9,841 bases of DNA from an uncultured Lachnospiraceae bacterium (GCA_934351705.1 CAKRJK010000032.1:1-9841), one strand, 5' to 3'. Numbered from the stretch's first letter, positions 1-7,615 are shown. Numbers and translations are program-made. The notes: generated by a model not told the origin, from the sequence alone.

Positions 1-40
1 ATAATTGTCATGGGGTATTTTGTACGAATGTACGATAAGA

Positions 41-68
41 AAATCCACGCAAAATCTTGCGTGGATTT
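41..68 (-). terminator. Rho-independent terminator of the pot operon
   Basis: A perfect 12-bp inverted repeat (AAATCCACGCAA at 41-52 and TTGCGTGGATTT at 57-68) encloses a 4-base loop. Read on the minus strand it follows the potD stop codon by about 32 bases and is followed by a T-rich stretch (TTTTCTT). The stem plus U-rich tail is the classic intrinsic terminator layout and fits the end of the xre-potABCD transcript. The T tract is interrupted by a C, so termination may be incomplete. Confidence 0.8.
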
Positions 69-100
69 AATGTATCATGTTTTTTTGGAAAAAGCAAGCA

Positions 101-1153
101 CTATTTTGCTTTTAATTCTTTCCAGAGGTTATTGTACAATGTGATGGATTTGTCATCCAGACAACGGTAAATCTCACAGTTGTTCAAAGTCTCTTTGTCA
201 GGAAAGATGGTTTTGTCGTTCTGTGTTTTGGCATCTAAGCTGTCGTAAACGGCTTTGTTCGGTGTCGCATAGTACACATATTCAAAATTCATCATCGCAA
301 TATCTTCACGGCATAAGAAATCCAAGAATTTTTCTGCATTCTCCTGATTTTTACAGGTTTTTGGGATCAGCCATGAGTCAATCCACATATTTGAGCCTTC
401 TTTCGGAACAGAAAATGCCAGATCGGAGTTTTCACTTTCCGCATAGGCAGCTTCGCCGGAGTAAACCAAAGCCATTGCCGCATTCTCCGCAATCATTTCA
501 TCTCCACACTCATCCACCAGATAAGAGTAGACGAGCGGTTTTTGTTCGATCAGCAAATCAAGAGCTTCGTTTAACTCTTTTTCATCGACAGAATTCGAGG
601 AGTAGCCTTTTAATTTTAAAGGAACAAGGAAGGAATCTCTGACACTGTTTGCCATGATGATCTGGTCCTTGTATTTTTTATCCCACAACACATTCCAGGT
701 TTCCACCTCGGAGGAATCTACCATTTTGGTGTTGTAGAGAATGCCGACGGTACCAAAGAAATACGGCATGGAATATTTGTTTTCCGGATCAAATGCTTTG
801 GAAAATTCCAGATAAGAAGGATCCAGATTTTCGGAAAGCGGAATTTTGGAGTAATCCATAGGAAGGGCTTCTCCTTCGTTGATAAGACGCTCTACCATAT
901 AATCGGAGGTGCAGATCAAATCATAATCAATGCCGCCGGCTTTGTACTTTGTATACATTTCTTCGGGATTGACATATTCCTCGTAGCTGACTTTGATTCC
1001 GGTTTCCTTCTCAAACATTTCAAGAGCCTCAGGATCAAAATATTTTCCGTAGTTTAAAACGGTTAAGGTTTCCTTGTCGCTTGAAGAACCGCAAGCGGTG
1101 AGTGTGAGTGCTGCTGCCACACCGAGCAAGAGCAGACAAATTCTTTTTTTCAT
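101..1153 (-). CDS. potD: PotD-like polyamine ABC transporter substrate-binding lipoprotein
   Basis: This is a 350-residue extracellular solute-binding protein, probably capturing spermidine or putrescine and delivering it to the PotBC permease. Residues 1-21 form a lipoprotein signal peptide: a KKR start, a hydrophobic core and a lipobox L-T-A-C with the lipidated Cys at 21, as expected for a Gram-positive membrane-anchored binding protein. The mature part starts with the family's typical TVLNYGKYFDPEALEMFE stretch. Trp257 and Asp259 (WIDSWLIPK) correspond to the Trp-x-Asp pair that contacts the polyamine in E. coli PotD. Length is normal for the family. The start is supported by AGGAGG at 1159-1164, five bases upstream; this site overlaps the potC stop codon, so translation of the two may be coupled. 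It is the last gene of the operon. Whether it prefers spermidine or putrescine cannot be read from sequence alone. Confidence 0.93.
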   Translation of the reverse strand: MKKRICLLLLGVAAALTLTACGSSSDKETLTVLNYGKYFDPEALEMFEKETGIKVSYEEYVNPEEMYTKYKAGGIDYDLICTSDYMVERLINEGEALPMDYSKIPLSENLDPSYLEFSKAFDPENKYSMPYFFGTVGILYNTKMVDSSEVETWNVLWDKKYKDQIIMANSVRDSFLVPLKLKGYSSNSVDEKELNEALDLLIEQKPLVYSYLVDECGDEMIAENAAMALVYSGEAAYAESENSDLAFSVPKEGSNMWIDSWLIPKTCKNQENAEKFLDFLCREDIAMMNFEYVYYATPNKAVYDSLDAKTQNDKTIFPDKETLNNCEIYRCLDDKSITLYNNLWKELKAK

Positions 1154-1164
1154 AGTATCCTCCT

Positions 1165-1953
1165 TTATATCTGTGGTGCAGTGACCGGATTCTTTTTTGC
1201 GGAACGATAGTTCATCAAAAGCAATAGTATGAGTGCAATAAGGAACAAAATCGTTGATAAAGCGTACATTTCCGGTTTGATACCTTTTTTCATTTCTGTG
1301 TATATCATTGTAGAGAGCGTGTTTACGCCGGCTCCCTTTGTAAAGTAAGTAATCGAAAAATCATCCAATGACATCGTCACCGCCATCAGAAAGCCGGAAA
1401 AGACACCGCCTTTGATATCGGACCAGATGATTTTGCGAAACGCGTAGAGCGGGGTAGCACCTAAATCCAGAGCGGCTTCGTAAGTGTTCGGACTGAGTGC
1501 GTTTAATTTTGGAAGCACATTTAAAATCACATACGGAATATTGAACGTGATATGTGCAATTAAAACGGTGGAAAACCCAAGCCTTGTAAAGCGGATCAGT
1601 AAAAGCATCAAAGAGATACCCGTGACAATGTCCGCGTTGAGCAGAGGAATATTTGTCGCTCCGAGCATAATGGCTTTCTGTCGTTTCTTCATCGCGTAAA
1701 TGCCGAGTGCCGCAAGCGTACCTAAGATGGTCGCAATCACAGAGGCGGCGAGCATAATCGTAACCGTATTGTAAAAAGCGTCCATGATGGTACGGCTTTG
1801 AAACAGCCGCCGATACCAGTCAAGCGTAAATCCTCCCCATTTTACGCGGGATTTTGAATTATTGAAAGACAATACGATCAAAACCCCGATCGGAAGGTAG
1901 AGGAAAAGAAAAATCAAAATTAAATAAATGCGTTCAAGTCCTTTTTTTACCAT
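1165..1953 (-). CDS. potC: PotC-like polyamine ABC transporter permease
   Basis: This 262-residue inner-membrane protein is one half of the heterodimeric translocation channel of the polyamine importer. It has about six hydrophobic segments, starting with the N-terminal helix at residues 10-30. The cytoplasmic EAA loop that docks on the ATPase is clear at about residues 159-178 (YEAALDLGATPLYAFRKI), followed by the MSLDDFSITYF stretch typical of PotC and related PotI proteins. Its ATG overlaps the end of potB by 7 bases (ATGGTAA), and a GGAGGG-type ribosome binding site lies inside the potB coding region, so translational coupling is likely. Length and architecture are normal. Confidence 0.93.
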   Translation of the reverse strand: MVKKGLERIYLILIFLFLYLPIGVLIVLSFNNSKSRVKWGGFTLDWYRRLFQSRTIMDAFYNTVTIMLAASVIATILGTLAALGIYAMKKRQKAIMLGATNIPLLNADIVTGISLMLLLIRFTRLGFSTVLIAHITFNIPYVILNVLPKLNALSPNTYEAALDLGATPLYAFRKIIWSDIKGGVFSGFLMAVTMSLDDFSITYFTKGAGVNTLSTMIYTEMKKGIKPEMYALSTILFLIALILLLLMNYRSAKKNPVTAPQI

Positions 1954-2768
1954 ACCGCAGTTCCCTCCCCATCTTTTCCTTTTGTATTCATAAATGCCAT
2001 TGAGACAAGGACAAAAATCATAAGCACAAGGGAAAGGCCGGAGCCTAAATGCCAGTCCATACCCTGCATGAAGGATTGTTCAATGACGTTGCCGATCAAA
2101 AGTACCTTGCCGCCGCCGAGCAGATCCGAGATGACAAAAGAGGTCAGTGCCGGAACGAATACCATGACAATTCCGCTGATGACACCGGAGAGTGTCATAG
2201 GAAAGATAATCTTAAAAAATACGGTAACGCTGTTTGCACCCAAGTCTCTTGCAGCCTCGATGATGTCTTTTCGGATACGGACAAGCGAGTTGTATATCGG
2301 CAAAAGCATAAAGGGCAGATAATCATAGACCATACCAAAAACAACCGCAGTCGGTGTGTTCATCAGGTTAAAGCCCGAAAATCCCATTGCCTGCAGAACG
2401 GAATTTAAAATGCCGTTATTGGATAACAACATCTGCCATGCCAGAATACGCAGCATAAAATTCATCCACATCGGAAGTACGAAGATAAATACTACAAAGC
2501 TGTGTTTTTGAATATGCAATCCGTTCAAAATCATAGCGAGAGGGTAGGAGAGTATCAGACATACCAAAGTGGAGATCAGTCCTAATTTTAAAGCCAGAAG
2601 CAGAGACTGAAAATGAATCGGTTCTGCGATGGCGGTAATATTTGCAACCGTAAATGCTCCGGAGGCGTCGGTGAATGCGTAATAGAGTATCATCAGCACC
2701 GGGAGCAGAATAAAGCCTATAATCCATACAATGTAAGGAGTGGCGAGAAGTTTGCTTTTTTTAAACAT
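1947..2768 (-). CDS. potB: PotB-like polyamine ABC transporter permease
   Basis: This is the second membrane permease of the importer, about 273 residues with six predicted hydrophobic segments. The ATPase-docking EAA loop is at about residues 171-190 ([20 protein letters not shown]). I chose the ATG at 2766-2768 ([12 protein letters not shown]). A longer reading frame starts at a GTG at 2790-2792, but that extension covers the AGGAGG ribosome binding site itself (about 2780-2785) and adds only a charged octapeptide. With the ATG start, the gene overlaps the end of potA by 8 bases (ATGTTTAA), a common coupling arrangement. The AGGAGG-to-ATG spacing is about 12 bases, slightly long, so the GTG start is not fully excluded. 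Confidence 0.92.
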   Translation of the reverse strand: MFKKSKLLATPYIVWIIGFILLPVLMILYYAFTDASGAFTVANITAIAEPIHFQSLLLALKLGLISTLVCLILSYPLAMILNGLHIQKHSFVVFIFVLPMWMNFMLRILAWQMLLSNNGILNSVLQAMGFSGFNLMNTPTAVVFGMVYDYLPFMLLPIYNSLVRIRKDIIEAARDLGANSVTVFFKIIFPMTLSGVISGIVMVFVPALTSFVISDLLGGGKVLLIGNVIEQSFMQGMDWHLGSGLSLVLMIFVLVSMAFMNTKGKDGEGTAVW

Positions 2769-3834
2769 CGATTTCCGCTGCCTCCTCGTCACTGGATTCC
2801 GGTTTGTTCATAATCTGGATATTAAACGGTATGACACGGATACCGACATGAGAACCGACCTCATGCAGTTTTGTCGTGTGTACCAGCCATTCAAAGCCGT
2901 TTGCCTCAACCTCGATCTCATAGTGGACACCTTTAAAGATAATCGAAGTGACCACACCCTGTAAAATACCGTCCTGCGGCTCTGTCAATTCCACATCCTC
3001 GGGACGTATCACCACATCCACCGGAGTGTTTTTGCCGAAGCCCTCGTCCACACAAGGGAATCTGACACCGAGAATCTCCACCAGACGGTCCTCTAACATC
3101 GTTCCGTCAATGATGTTGCTCTCTCCGATAAAGTCTGCAACAAAGGCATTGACCGGTTCGTTGTAAATATCTTCCGGTGTACCGATCTGCTGAATGTATC
3201 CCTGGTTCATGACCACAATGGAGTCCGACATGGTAAGAGCCTCCTCCTGATCGTGGGTGACATAGAGAAACGTAATGCCAAGCTCATTTTTTAAACGGAT
3301 CAGTTCGTATTGCATATCCTGACGCAGTTTTAAATCCAATGCACCCAGAGGCTCATCCAGTAACAGTACTTTCGGCTCGTTGACAATGGCTCTTGCGATG
3401 GCAATACGCTGCTGCTGACCGCCACTGAGAGAATCCACGGAGCGGTGCTCAAAGCCGTCTAAATTCACAAGTTTTAAGGCATATTTGATTTTATCGTCAA
3501 TGTATGCTTTGCTTTTTTTGCTGATTTTTAATCCGAAAGCAATATTATCCGCAATGCTCATATGAGGGAACAGAGCGTATTTTTGAAATACCGTATTGAG
3601 TTTTCTCTCATTCGGGGCAAGAGCGGTGATGTCCTCCCCGTCAAAATAGATTTTTCCGGTATCGGGCGTTTCAAAACCGCCAAGCAGACGAAGCGTGGTG
3701 GTCTTTCCGCAGCCGGAGGGACCGAGCAGTGTCATAAATTCATTTTCTTTGATATTCAGACATAAGTCATCTAAAATGACCTGTCCGTCGAACGATTTTG
3801 TAATGTGATCTAATTTGATAAAGTCTTTGCTCAT
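2761..3834 (-). CDS. potA: PotA-like polyamine ABC transporter ATPase
   Basis: This 357-residue cytoplasmic ATPase powers polyamine import through PotBC. All catalytic elements are visible: Walker A at 38-46 (GPSGCGKTT), Q-loop Gln84, ABC signature LSGGQ at 136-140, Walker B ending in Asp160-Glu161 (VLLLDEP) and the switch His194 (VTHDQEEAL). The C-terminal third (about 240-345) is the TOBE/MOP-type regulatory region found in PotA, MalK and similar subunits, including the [11 protein letters not shown] stretch. Length is normal for PotA. The ATG has AGGAGG five bases upstream, overlapping the stop codon of the upstream regulator gene; the gap between the two genes is 9 bases. The gene order regulator-potA-potB-potC-potD supports a polyamine substrate rather than iron or sulfate. 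Confidence 0.94.
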   Translation of the reverse strand: MSKDFIKLDHITKSFDGQVILDDLCLNIKENEFMTLLGPSGCGKTTTLRLLGGFETPDTGKIYFDGEDITALAPNERKLNTVFQKYALFPHMSIADNIAFGLKISKKSKAYIDDKIKYALKLVNLDGFEHRSVDSLSGGQQQRIAIARAIVNEPKVLLLDEPLGALDLKLRQDMQYELIRLKNELGITFLYVTHDQEEALTMSDSIVVMNQGYIQQIGTPEDIYNEPVNAFVADFIGESNIIDGTMLEDRLVEILGVRFPCVDEGFGKNTPVDVVIRPEDVELTEPQDGILQGVVTSIIFKGVHYEIEVEANGFEWLVHTTKLHEVGSHVGIRVIPFNIQIMNKPESSDEEAAEIDV

Positions 3835-3843
3835 GTGTGCCTC

Positions 3844-4383
3844 CTAAAAACTCGGCGGATTGGAAACCCAGATAAACACGGCTTCTTTTGCTCCGCAAGC
3901 CTCAATGTGATGTCGTTTCAATCCCTTGAAATAAAAGGATTCGCCTGCTTTGGCAATATAATTTTTTGTGCCGTAGACAATGCGGATACTCCCCTTTAAT
4001 ACATAGCCGAACTCTTCCGCTTCGCTCGGCTTTAATTCCATGGTTCTTCCACCGGGGGCAAGCGTAATGCGCACGGGTTCCATGAAATTCTTTTGTGCGT
4101 TCGGAACCACCCATTCGATCGTCGCACGGGTGTCCTCATCTATTTTTGTAAAATAATCTTCTTTTTTAAAAATAATCTGTTCCGGTTCATCATCTGCAAA
4201 AAATTCAGCGGGCGTAGTGCCGAGACACTGGATAATATCAAGCAGAGTTCCGATAGAAGGAGAGGTCAGATTGCGTTCTAACTGGGAGATAAAACCCTTG
4301 GAAAGCTCCGAGCGGTCTGCAAGCTCCTGCTGCGTCAGACCATAGTGAACACGCAGCTCCTTCATGCGATTTCCGATGTCCAT
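3844..4383 (-). CDS. XRE-family regulator with C-terminal cupin, probable polyamine-responsive regulator
   Basis: This 179-residue two-domain protein has an N-terminal helix-turn-helix of the XRE/lambda-repressor type (about residues 5-62, with LTQQELADRSELSKGFISQL as its core). The C-terminal half is a small cupin barrel (about 100-179, with the E-E-F-G-Y-V-L-K-G-S and AGESFYFKG strands). This fold is shared with PuuR, the E. coli putrescine-utilisation repressor, and is common in front of potABCD in Firmicutes. It is the first gene of the pot operon, nine bases from potA, so it probably controls its own operon. The effector, assumed to be a polyamine bound in the cupin, is inferred from family and context. 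The ribosome binding site is weak (AGAGGTG). I give no symbol because potR/puuR usage is not settled for this group. Confidence 0.88.
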   Translation of the reverse strand: MDIGNRMKELRVHYGLTQQELADRSELSKGFISQLERNLTSPSIGTLLDIIQCLGTTPAEFFADDEPEQIIFKKEDYFTKIDEDTRATIEWVVPNAQKNFMEPVRITLAPGGRTMELKPSEAEEFGYVLKGSIRIVYGTKNYIAKAGESFYFKGLKRHHIEACGAKEAVFIWVSNPPSF

Positions 4384-4418
4384 ATCACACCTCTAAATAA
4401 AGCTAATTGTAAATTGAA

Positions 4419-4437
4419 TGTTTAATAATAATAAACA
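4419..4437. promoter_or_regulatory. Candidate operator of the XRE/cupin regulator
   Basis: This is a 19-bp perfect inverted repeat, TGTTTA-N7-TAAACA, with an AT-only centre. It lies a few bases downstream of the predicted transcription start of the xre-pot operon, between promoter and start codon, where a bound dimer would block transcription. XRE regulators bind dyads of about this size. The arms are AT-rich and short, so a chance occurrence in this AT-rich gap is possible. Confidence 0.4.
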
Positions 4438-4447
4438 AACTGAATTT

Positions 4448-4475
4448 ATTATATAGCAAATATCAGAAATGTCAA
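4448..4475 (-). promoter_or_regulatory. Promoter of the xre-potABCD operon
   Basis: On the minus strand TTGACA (4470-4475) and TATAAT (4448-4453) are separated by 16 bases, both perfect matches to the SigA consensus. The predicted transcription start is near 4441, giving a leader of about 57 bases before the regulator start codon. No riboswitch-like structure is visible in that leader. Confidence 0.75.
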
Positions 4476-4564
4476 GATGTCTTGGATGGGAAGTTTTACT
4501 ATCGGGATAAAATTTGTGGAGGAAGGCTTTTGGAACGGATTTTTGCGTATAGGATGGCAGAGAT

Positions 4565-4593
4565 TTGACAAAATAGATACTAAGATTTATAAT
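4565..4593 (+). promoter_or_regulatory. Promoter of the copA-csoR-copZ operon
   Basis: TTGACA at 4565-4570 and TATAAT at 4588-4593 are spaced by exactly 17 bases, a full SigA consensus promoter. Transcription should start near 4600, giving a leader of under 40 bases. An inherently strong promoter such as this fits a gene set held off by a repressor whose site lies directly downstream. Confidence 0.85.
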
Positions 4594-4601
4594 GAGCAAA
4601 G

Positions 4602-4618
4602 ATACCCATAGGGGGTAT
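4602..4618. promoter_or_regulatory. CsoR operator upstream of copA
   Basis: The palindrome ATACCC-N5-GGGTAT lies between the -10 box and the copA ribosome binding site and overlaps or directly follows the predicted transcription start. A G/C-tract core flanked by ATA/TAT arms is the known form of Firmicute CsoR operators such as that of copZA. CsoR is encoded in the same operon, so negative autoregulation relieved by Cu(I) is the natural reading. Confidence 0.8.
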
Positions 4619-4636
4619 ATAAAGGAGTGAAGAAAC

Positions 4637-6877
4637 ATGGAAAAAGAAATCACACTGAACATATTGGGAATGTCATGTGCGGCTTGTTCCGCCTCGGTGG
4701 AACGTGTTACCAGAAAGCTGGAGGGTGTAAAGGTCTGTGAGGTCAATCTTGCGACCAATCAGGCACACATCATCTATGATACGGATATGGTAAAGCTGTC
4801 CGACATTAAGCTGAAGATCCAGAAGGCAGGTTTTGAGGCGAGAGAGCTTGAGACATTGAGCCGGGAAAAGCTGCGGGATGAGGAGACACAGGAACACCAC
4901 AAAAAGAAAGTGCGGCTGATTACGGCAATTTGTTTTTCGATACCGTTGCTGTATCTGTCTATGGGACATATGCTGCCGTTTCCGTTACCGTTGCCCGCAT
5001 TTTTGGATATGCATAAAAGTCCGATGAATTTTGCGGTGGCACAGTTGATTCTGACGGTAGGGGTGCTGATCTGCGGAAGAAGTTTTTACACGACAGGATT
5101 TAAGACATTGTTTCGCGGACATCCGAATATGGATTCGCTTGTGGCAATCGGAACGGGAAGTGCATTTTTGTACAGTCTTGTCATGACGGTTTTAATAGGA
5201 AAAGACAGTGCTCATGTACATCACCTGTATTATGAATCGGCGGCAATTGTCGTGACACTGGTCATGCTGGGAAAATTCTTAGAGAGCAACAGCAAGAAAA
5301 AGACCAAAGATGCGATTCAAAAGCTGATCGAACTCGCTCCGGATATGGCGTTGCTGGTCAGAGGAGATAAGATTACGGAAGTTCCGACAGAAGAACTCGC
5401 GATTGGAGACATTCTTTTGATCAAACCGGGAGCAAAGATTCCGATAGACGGTATCGTGACAGAGGGTGCAAGTGCCGTGGACGAGTCTATGATGACGGGA
5501 GAGAGCATTCCGGTAGAAAAAGAATGCGGCAGCAAGGTGATCGGTGGAAGTATCAATTACAACGGAACGATGAAAATCGAAGTGACGCATGAGGTCAAGG
5601 ATACTACGCTTTCTAAGATTGTAGCCATGATGGAGGAGGCACAGGGTAAAAAAGCGCCGATTTCAAAGCTGGCAGATACGGTGGCAGGGTATTTCGTGCC
5701 TGCCGTGATGGGAATTGCCCTTCTGGCAGCCGTCATCTGGTTCTTGTTGGGAAAAGATTTTGCGTTTGTGTTAAATATCTTTGTGTCGGTACTGGTCATC
5801 GCCTGCCCGTGTGCATTGGGACTGGCAACGCCGACAGCAATTATGGTCGGTACGGGACTTGGAGCAAAACACGGAATTTTGTTCCGGAGCGGTGAGGCAT
5901 TAGAACATCTTCGGTCGATTGATGTGGTACTTCTGGATAAGACAGGAACAATCACAGAGGGAAAGCCGACGGTCGTATCGGTCATGGAAATGTATGAGAG
6001 CAAGGAAAAATTAATGGAGATTGCGGCATCGGTGGAGCATTTTTCCGAACATCCTCTGGGACAGGCAATTGCGGAATACGGAGAGAAAGCAGGCAGGATC
6101 TACCCGGATAAGGTAAACGATTTTCTTGCCGTCAGCGGAAAAGGTGTCCGTGCAAAATACGAGGGCAGAGAAGTTCAGATCGGAAATGCGGCATTTATGG
6201 AGGAATGTAAGATTTCCGTTGAGGAGATCCGCGAACAGGTGGGGGCAGAAGCCAAAAAAGGAAGAACTCCGATGTTTGTGGTAATCGAAGGAAAATTATC
6301 CGGTGTCATCTGCGTGGCAGATACGGTAAAAGAGAGCAGCAAAGAGGCAATCAAAAAATTGAAAAAACACGGACTCCGTGTCTATATGCTGACGGGAGAC
6401 AACCGTCTTACCGCGGAATATATCGGACAAAGCGTGGGAGTGGATGAAGTGATCGCCGAGGTATTTCCGCAGGATAAAGCAGGAGAAGTGGAAAAACTGC
6501 AAAAGCAGGGAAAACGTGTTGTTATGGTCGGAGACGGTGTCAATGATGCTCCGGCGCTTATGCAGGCGGATGTGGGAATCTCCATCGGAGACGGAAGTGA
6601 CATAGCGGTGGATTCCAGTGACGTTGTTTTGATGAAATCGGATCTTGCGGATGTTTCGAAAGCGTTTGCGTTGAGCAAAGGAACAATCCGCAATATCAAA
6701 GAAAATCTTTTCTGGGCGTTTTTCTACAACACGCTTGGAATCCCGGTTGCGGCGGGTGTCCTTTATGCGGTCAACGGGATGCTGTTAAGCCCGATGCTCG
6801 GAGGACTGGCGATGTCGTTGAGTTCCGTGTTTGTAGTCTGCAATGCACTCAGACTCCGCAGACTGCGTTTAGAATAA
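4637..6877 (+). CDS. copA: CopA, Cu(I)-exporting P1B-type ATPase
   Basis: This 746-residue membrane ATPase exports Cu(I) from the cytoplasm. It has one N-terminal heavy-metal-associated domain (about residues 4-70) with the metal-binding pair Cys14/Cys17 in GMSCAAC. Eight membrane segments are expected, with the P1B metal-site motif Cys390-Pro-Cys392. Actuator motif TGES is at 287-290, the phosphorylated Asp434 is in DKTGT, the P1B-specific His472-Pro473 is in SEHPLG, and the hinge motif GDGVNDAP starts at 632. All catalytic residues are intact. One metal-binding domain with CPC indicates a Cu(I) (P1B-1) pump rather than a Zn/Cd pump. The ATG has AAGGAG nine bases upstream. It is the first gene of the operon with csoR and copZ, and its DNA shows both a consensus promoter and a CsoR site. 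Confidence 0.96.
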   Translation: MEKEITLNILGMSCAACSASVERVTRKLEGVKVCEVNLATNQAHIIYDTDMVKLSDIKLKIQKAGFEARELETLSREKLRDEETQEHHKKKVRLITAICFSIPLLYLSMGHMLPFPLPLPAFLDMHKSPMNFAVAQLILTVGVLICGRSFYTTGFKTLFRGHPNMDSLVAIGTGSAFLYSLVMTVLIGKDSAHVHHLYYESAAIVVTLVMLGKFLESNSKKKTKDAIQKLIELAPDMALLVRGDKITEVPTEELAIGDILLIKPGAKIPIDGIVTEGASAVDESMMTGESIPVEKECGSKVIGGSINYNGTMKIEVTHEVKDTTLSKIVAMMEEAQGKKAPISKLADTVAGYFVPAVMGIALLAAVIWFLLGKDFAFVLNIFVSVLVIACPCALGLATPTAIMVGTGLGAKHGILFRSGEALEHLRSIDVVLLDKTGTITEGKPTVVSVMEMYESKEKLMEIAASVEHFSEHPLGQAIAEYGEKAGRIYPDKVNDFLAVSGKGVRAKYEGREVQIGNAAFMEECKISVEEIREQVGAEAKKGRTPMFVVIEGKLSGVICVADTVKESSKEAIKKLKKHGLRVYMLTGDNRLTAEYIGQSVGVDEVIAEVFPQDKAGEVEKLQKQGKRVVMVGDGVNDAPALMQADVGISIGDGSDIAVDSSDVVLMKSDLADVSKAFALSKGTIRNIKENLFWAFFYNTLGIPVAAGVLYAVNGMLLSPMLGGLAMSLSSVFVVCNALRLRRLRLE

Positions 6878-6901
6878 GGAGAAAAAAGATAGGAGAAGGC
6901 T

Positions 6902-7201
6902 ATGGCAAAAGAATGTGAATGTAGCAGAAAAAAAGTCAGGGATGAAGAGGAATACAAGGATTTGATCCACCGGCTGAACCGTATTGAGGGACAGGTACGC
7001 GGTGTACGTGGAATGGTAGAAGAAAACCGTTACTGTGTAGATATTTTAACACAGGTTTCAGCGATACAGTCCGCATTAAATTCATTTAACAAAACATTAT
7101 TAAGAAATCATATCGCAACCTGCGTAGCAACCGATATTCGTAATGAAAAAGAGGGTGCTGTGGAGGAATTGTGTGATACGATACAAAAATTAATGAAATA
7201 A
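6902..7201 (+). CDS. csoR: CsoR-family copper-sensing transcriptional repressor
   Basis: This 99-residue all-helical DUF156/CsoR-family regulator has the family's RLNRIEGQVRGV stretch near the start of its core. Residues Cys45, His70 and Cys74 have the same spacing (25 and 4) as the Cu(I)-binding C-H-C triad of Mycobacterium tuberculosis CsoR, so it should sense Cu(I) rather than formaldehyde or nickel. A short N-terminal tail carries two additional cysteines (Cys5, Cys7). The gene lies 24 bases after copA with AGGAG-type sites just upstream, and its stop overlaps the copZ ribosome binding site. The palindrome upstream of copA is its probable operator. Confidence 0.92.
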   Translation: MAKECECSRKKVRDEEEYKDLIHRLNRIEGQVRGVRGMVEENRYCVDILTQVSAIQSALNSFNKTLLRNHIATCVATDIRNEKEGAVEELCDTIQKLMK

Positions 7202-7213
7202 GGAGGGAATCAA

Positions 7214-7399
7214 ATGGTTACCGTAAAATCAGAAGATATTCACTGCATGGGATGTGTGGAGCGTATCGATAAGGCACTCGCACAGGAGAACATTGCACAT
7301 GAGATTGATCTGGATACCAAAACCGTAAAGGCAGATTGCGAGGCAGAAAAAGTGATTGAACTGCTCGATGATCTTGGCTTTGAGGCAAAGGAAGTATAA
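7214..7399 (+). CDS. copZ: CopZ-like small heavy-metal-associated copper chaperone
   Basis: This 61-residue single-domain HMA protein probably shuttles Cu(I) to the CopA N-terminal domain or platform. The metal-binding pair is Cys11-x-x-Cys14 within DIHCMGCVERI, and the predicted beta-alpha-beta-beta-alpha-beta order and ending (LLDDLGFEAKEV) are typical. It is slightly shorter than most CopZ proteins. The Met normally two residues before the first Cys is Ile9, and His10 precedes Cys11. AGGAGG at 7201-7206 lies seven bases before the ATG and overlaps the csoR stop codon. It is the last gene of the copper operon; a terminator follows within 10 bases. The symbol is by family and context. Confidence 0.88.
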   Translation: MVTVKSEDIHCMGCVERIDKALAQENIAHEIDLDTKTVKADCEAEKVIELLDDLGFEAKEV

Positions 7400-7406
7400 G
7401 AGCAAC

Positions 7407-7443
7407 AAAAAAACTGTCGTAAATCATTTTACGACAGTTTTTT
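7407..7443. terminator. Bidirectional intrinsic terminator between copZ and tRNA-Thr
   Basis: The stem core ACTGTCGTAAA (7413-7423) pairs with TTTACGACAGT (7428-7438) around a 4-base loop (TCAT) and is extended by A/T tracts on both sides to about 16 bp. A T run follows the stem on the plus strand (copZ transcript), and the A run upstream gives an equivalent T run on the minus strand (tRNA transcript). It therefore can stop both convergent transcripts. Confidence 0.88.
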
Positions 7444-7444
7444 A

Positions 7445-7517
7445 AGCTGAGAATGGGACTCGAACCCACGACCTGCTGATTACGAATCAGCTGCTCTACC
7501 AACTGAGCCATCCCAGC
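7445..7517 (-). tRNA. tRNA-Thr (anticodon CGU)
   Basis: A complete cloverleaf folds on the minus strand. The acceptor stem GCTGGGA/TCTCAGC is 7 bp with one G-T pair. The D arm is GCTC/GAGC with AGTTGGTA in the loop. The anticodon stem GCTGA/TCAGC encloses the loop TTCGTAA, and the T arm GTGGG/CCCAT encloses TTCGAGT. The anticodon CGU (7482-7484, read on the complement) decodes ACG threonine codons. The length is 73 bases including a U discriminator. No CCA is encoded, so it must be added by nucleotidyltransferase. A terminator lies two bases downstream. Confidence 0.95.
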
Positions 7518-7540
7518 ACATACAAAAATCGTACTATGAT

Positions 7541-7570
7541 ATTATATATAGAAACGCAGAAAAATTCAAT
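7541..7570 (-). promoter_or_regulatory. Probable promoter of tRNA-Thr
   Basis: On the minus strand TTGAAT (7565-7570) and a perfect TATAAT (7541-7546) are spaced by 18 bases, placing the start of transcription about 17 bases before the mature tRNA 5' end. The -35 box is imperfect. Confidence 0.6.
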
Positions 7571-7586
7571 CTTTTTTTCAAAATTT

Positions 7587-7615
7587 TGCGATTTGTAAAA
7601 ATGCCTGTTATAATG
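7587..7615 (+). promoter_or_regulatory. Probable promoter of the phosphopantetheinyl transferase gene
   Basis: TTGCGA (7587-7592) and TATAAT (7610-7615) are 17 bases apart, and the -10 box is preceded by TG plus one base (TGTTATAAT), an extended -10 element. The predicted start near 7622 leaves a leader of about 25 bases. It is back-to-back with the tRNA promoter. Confidence 0.7.

Noticed and set aside
22..36. Short repeat TACGA-ATG-TACGA near the left edge
   Set aside because: Too short to distinguish from chance and without a partner elsewhere in the window.
2790..2792. GTG as the start of potB
   Set aside because: The eight added residues are encoded by the AGGAGG ribosome binding site region; the ATG at 2766-2768 with the 8-base potA overlap is more natural.
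4384..4441. Riboswitch in the xre-pot leader
   Set aside because: The leader is short and AT-rich, with only the TGTTTA dyad; no conserved riboswitch core is visible.
4477..4611. 44-codon plus-strand reading frame (MSWMGSF...) between the divergent promoters
   Set aside because: It has no ribosome binding site, spans the copA promoter and ends inside the CsoR operator; most likely a chance frame.
4393..4758. 121-codon minus-strand frame across the copA start and promoters
   Set aside because: It is antisense to the copA HMA domain and lacks a ribosome binding site and any family resemblance.
7218..7511. 97-codon minus-strand frame starting MAQLVEQLIRNQQVVGSS
   Set aside because: This N-terminus is the known artefact of translating a tRNA gene; the rest is antisense to copZ.
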